DNA of 64,000 nucleotides from Sipunculus nudus (Eukaryota; Annelida; Sipuncula; Golfingiida; Sipunculidae). Positions 60,660 to 64,000 of this stretch are shown here, in pieces. Both the position numbers and the translations under genes were made by a program. The DNA is taken from positions 49,077,678 through 49,141,677 of the forward strand of contig CM049307.1 of NCBI GenBank assembly GCA_026874595.1. The letters run 5' to 3'. Numbering within the stretch: the stretch's first letter is position 1; the number at the start of each line of letters is the position of its first letter. The notes beneath the pieces were generated by a model, which made no database searches, had not been told where the DNA came from, and saw nothing but the letters and a program-made list of their open reading frames with translations.

Positions 60660-63600
60660 GAAATTGTGTAAAAAGCTTGAGGTGAGCAAGGTCACTACGA
60701 GAGCAGCTATGCCGTTCACACGCAAGGGTTTGCCTCCTAAAATATTTTTATACTGTTAAATAACGTTGAGTGGATCAAACAATTTAGATAACATCAAAAA
60801 GCCCGTATCAGCAAGCAAATAAAACCACGAGACGTCATTATCACGCCATTGTCACTTATCACTGCAGCCAAATTCTTCGACTCTGACGTCATCATGACGA
60901 CGGACCCGTCATTGACTCGCTATGTAGCGTAGACATGTTAAAGGTATCTTCCCTGTCCACAGGATAAATTCGTTAAGATGTATGCATCATGGCAATTCGG
61001 TGTCGATTTTGTCTAAAGGGAACACTGCTTTGCGAAGATAATAATAAATATATGTTATCTTATGTTCTAAAATGACCATTTTACTTCCGATTCAAATATG
61101 AAATAGGCTTTTAAATAATGGGATGATCTGGACATTTCGTTGACTTTCAATCTCCCTCATCTTTAATCACTGGCATTCTCATTAAACGGGACAAAACGTT
61201 ATAGGAGCCTAATTACTTATAATGCATGCTGAATTAGCACGAAAAATAGCTTCTTCCCTTTACAAGAATTTTGTACAAGCTAAAATTTTGCCCTGAAACC
61301 GTTTGCTAATGAAACACTCAATGAAATTTATGTTGCTCAATTAGGGGGTGACATATTCACTCTAATATTATATAAATAATCAACTAGATGTATGTATCCG
61401 CCGAGCGATCCCCCTCGCCAACAAACACAAATAAAAATATCAGGTTACCTAGGACCAATATTACGCTCTAAGCCTCTAAGCCTGCCCGACCTACGGGAGA
61501 CATATATAACTATTTGTAAAAATAATAAAAAAAGTTACAAATTAAAAGTGACGACTCCACAGGAAAGATCGGTGCAAATGAAATCAAAATCTAAAAAGGA
61601 ATGGGAAACAACATGGAGCTAACAGTGTAAAATGTGAAACAAAACAAAGTGACATTAATATTCATCATAATAAAACAAAATATTCTTAGAATCGTTCCGT
61701 CCCATAAGAAAGCTGTTACAACCGTAACAATCTTCTTAGTCACACCCTACCACGAATCTGGATTAACCACCACAAAAGGGTTTATTGATGTCGGCAATTA
61801 AATGCATCAGAATGCTGGGACGGAACCATACAAATATTGATAATAATTCCGCGACTCAATCAGGAAATCTTTCTGTAACCTCAATATTGACATTGTTCTT
61901 GATTCCATTACTCTGTCTCAGAGGACTCAAGTCAATTTCCTGAGCTGGCGATCTCGTGTGACTCAGTGCCAAGGCATAGCTGACCCTGGTCCGGGGTCGA
62001 ACTGTTTGTTCGGGAAGTCTAAATAGTGTGCAGTTCGAGTAACTCACCGGAAATTAAAACGGACGGGTCAAAAGCGGAGCGCATCCGGAAACCCCCGAAG
62101 CCGCACGGCGGGAGTACTACCGTTCTGATTCTAAAGGCCGCAGGGCAAAAGGTCCAGGCGGGAGACCGACGTATAATCAGCATTGCAGCTTAATCACTGT
62201 TAATTAGAACGGGTTATTACTTTGGTCATTCTGTACATCTGAATGTTATTGCTTCCCTGCCTTTAAATGTATTGTGGAACAAGGATTACGCCACGTTTAT
62301 TGCATTACGTTCATGTAAAATAACATTAGACTATGCATCTTTTCATTGATCAAAACGGCAAACGAGAGCGGACAATGGATAACCCGCCTAATTTCTTTAA
62401 GGGGAAAATTAATATCTGTCGGATAAATTTGCAGTACTGTTATTTCTTCCACTCCCATTTAACTCCGCGACATGATATTAAACGTCTGAGTGAGACAACG
62501 TACACAGTTCAGAGGGAACTGTGTTTTGACGAAGCATAACTAAAGAGTATTTGATAGTATTTGCCATAAAACAACATTCGGTAGCCTGTGTAAGTGTAAC
62601 GGCAAAGAGAATGGTTTAGGGGAAAATTCATCGGTGCAAGCTGAAAATACCAATGGATGAGATCCTTTTTAAAACAATTGTGCACTACAGTTGTATCTTA
62701 AATAAAAATCCGTATCGATATTAAACACTGACTGAGGAAAATGGTTTTAATCTAATAATATTTCACAAACTCAGTAAACTTTATTCGTTAAAGGAACATA
62801 ACATGTGCAATAATAAATGTGTGATCTCACGATATGAGTTCATTTTGGCTGAATAAAAAAAAAAGTCTTGCAAAACCAAGGACCTGTGTGTGTTAACCAC
62901 AACAAGACTGGGTGACCAGAGGCCTGATCTTGCACATGAGCGACAAAACAAAAACAAGAAGGAGAGACACGAAAGAAAAGACATAGTTGAAACACCGATC
63001 GAAGCTTGAACAATCTCGATTTGTGGCGTCGCGTGATACGACCGCCATGGTTTACGTTTTTCGCCACTGATGGCAACTGGTGCAAGTTTCTTTCCATTTG
63101 TCTACAGAAATAAGCAAATCGTTCCAGAATGAAATATTTGCAGATACCATAACATTGTTAGGAAAATGTACTATATTTTATTTATAAAAATGTCGGTGTG
63201 ATGCCAAAAGCTAGCGGCCCTGCCGACCATAATCTAGATCCAGTTATATGAACGGCAGTTCTAATACCACGACAGAAACAGCCTTATCATGCATCATGCC
63301 TACGCCATCCGTAGTACACGTATCCCCGCCAGCACTGTATCGAATTTCGCTCAGTAGGTATTTACTCTGTTATTGATATATTTATCCTGTCGTTTTAATC
63401 CAGAGTAGCGCGACTATTCCCACATTTGATCAGGGCAGGATCCGTGCCTAAGCTCTTAAGAATGGATTGTCTTTGTCGTTGTTAATCTGGTTCAAGACAA
63501 CTAGTGTGAGAGCATGGCACGGACTTTTATAGGTGATACAGAAAACGGCGACAAAGAGTTAAAGACTATGGATTAAGGGTTTATCTTATTTGTACTTTAC

Positions 63601-64000
63601 GTAAGCAGCATGTGTATCATTTCACGAGTATGATTGATACCTGAACCAAACTCCATCCACCACAGTGTATAGAATATGTATTCAAGCTAGTTTTCGTGTG
63701 TTATTTATAATTCAAATAAACATTGGATATGATCGATTGTTGTAAAGTTAGTTAAGTGAAACCGGATCCATAAAATAAGGAATAATATCATGTAAAATAT
63801 GTAAAACTCGCCTACTGTTGTCTAAGTCAGAGTCCTTTAGGTTCGAGCGCAAGTCCACCTTCTTCGAGTCCAACTAATTTGTAACCCGAGTCCGAGCCCG
63901 AGTCCAATACAAATATCCTTAAAAGGCAGTTTAACTGGAACTTTCAAATTATCATGTGCACTTTAAAGTTAGTCCACATATGCCTTATTATAATAGTTAA
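60660..64000. other. Right-hand region without a recognised gene
   Basis: Only short ORFs without recognisable domains. Base composition is somewhat less AT-rich around 61900-62170, but I see no exon I can support. Confidence 0.4.

Noticed and set aside
61392..61622. 76-codon ORF starting MYPPSDPP
   Set aside because: No recognised family and no splice or start context beyond an ATG; could be a repeat fragment.

Overview
This is a eukaryotic window, very AT-rich and intron-rich, with many dispersed repeats. No bacterial, organellar or viral gene layout is visible. Short exons, kilobase introns and a repeat fraction typical of marine invertebrates (GACGGACGGACG tails, 'GTGACCTTGACC' units, TACAGTGAAACCTC elements, LINE remnants) point to a lophotrochozoan. 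A mollusc, probably a bivalve, is my inference; the sequence alone does not prove it.

Two protein-coding genes can be reconstructed completely, exon by exon, and they converge. (1) On the + strand at 12195-22055 there are 11 coding exons of a secreted type-B carboxylesterase (cholinesterase-like fold, about 594 aa). It has a signal peptide, an intact Ser-Glu-His triad and the two N-terminal family disulfides. (2) On the - strand at 42911-28889 there are 9 coding exons of the mitochondrial dicarboxylate carrier SLC25A10 (310 aa). It has all three carrier repeats, an unusually small 42-nt exon and a 57-nt exon. The two stop codons are about 6.8 kb apart. The genes look functionally unrelated.

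Layout: 1-12176 has no recognisable gene but several repeats, including a candidate hAT-type element (6355-7191), (TA)n tracts and a long poly-G tract. 12177-22055 is the esterase; its introns hold a decayed copy of its own exon 2 and copies of two dispersed repeats. 22056-28888 is AT-rich intergenic DNA with a MITE-like element and a LINE ORF2 tail. 28889-42911 is SLC25A10, with the same roughly 2-3 kb interspersed element inserted twice in the same orientation (introns 3 and 8), and an unassigned exon-like ORF in intron 3. 42912-52700 is upstream of SLC25A10. Its first (non-coding) exon probably lies here, and the stretch contains a clear pair of nested hAT-type elements, each with a perfect 8-bp target-site duplication. 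52700-64000 has no recognised gene: a degraded LINE reverse-transcriptase tail, a terminal-inverted-repeat element at 59641-60106, tandem and direct repeats and microsatellites.

I did not find a clearly new biological system. The best leads are the exon-2 relic, the exon-like ORF inside SLC25A10 intron 3, the nested hAT pair, and the repeat family with palindromic, inverted ends.
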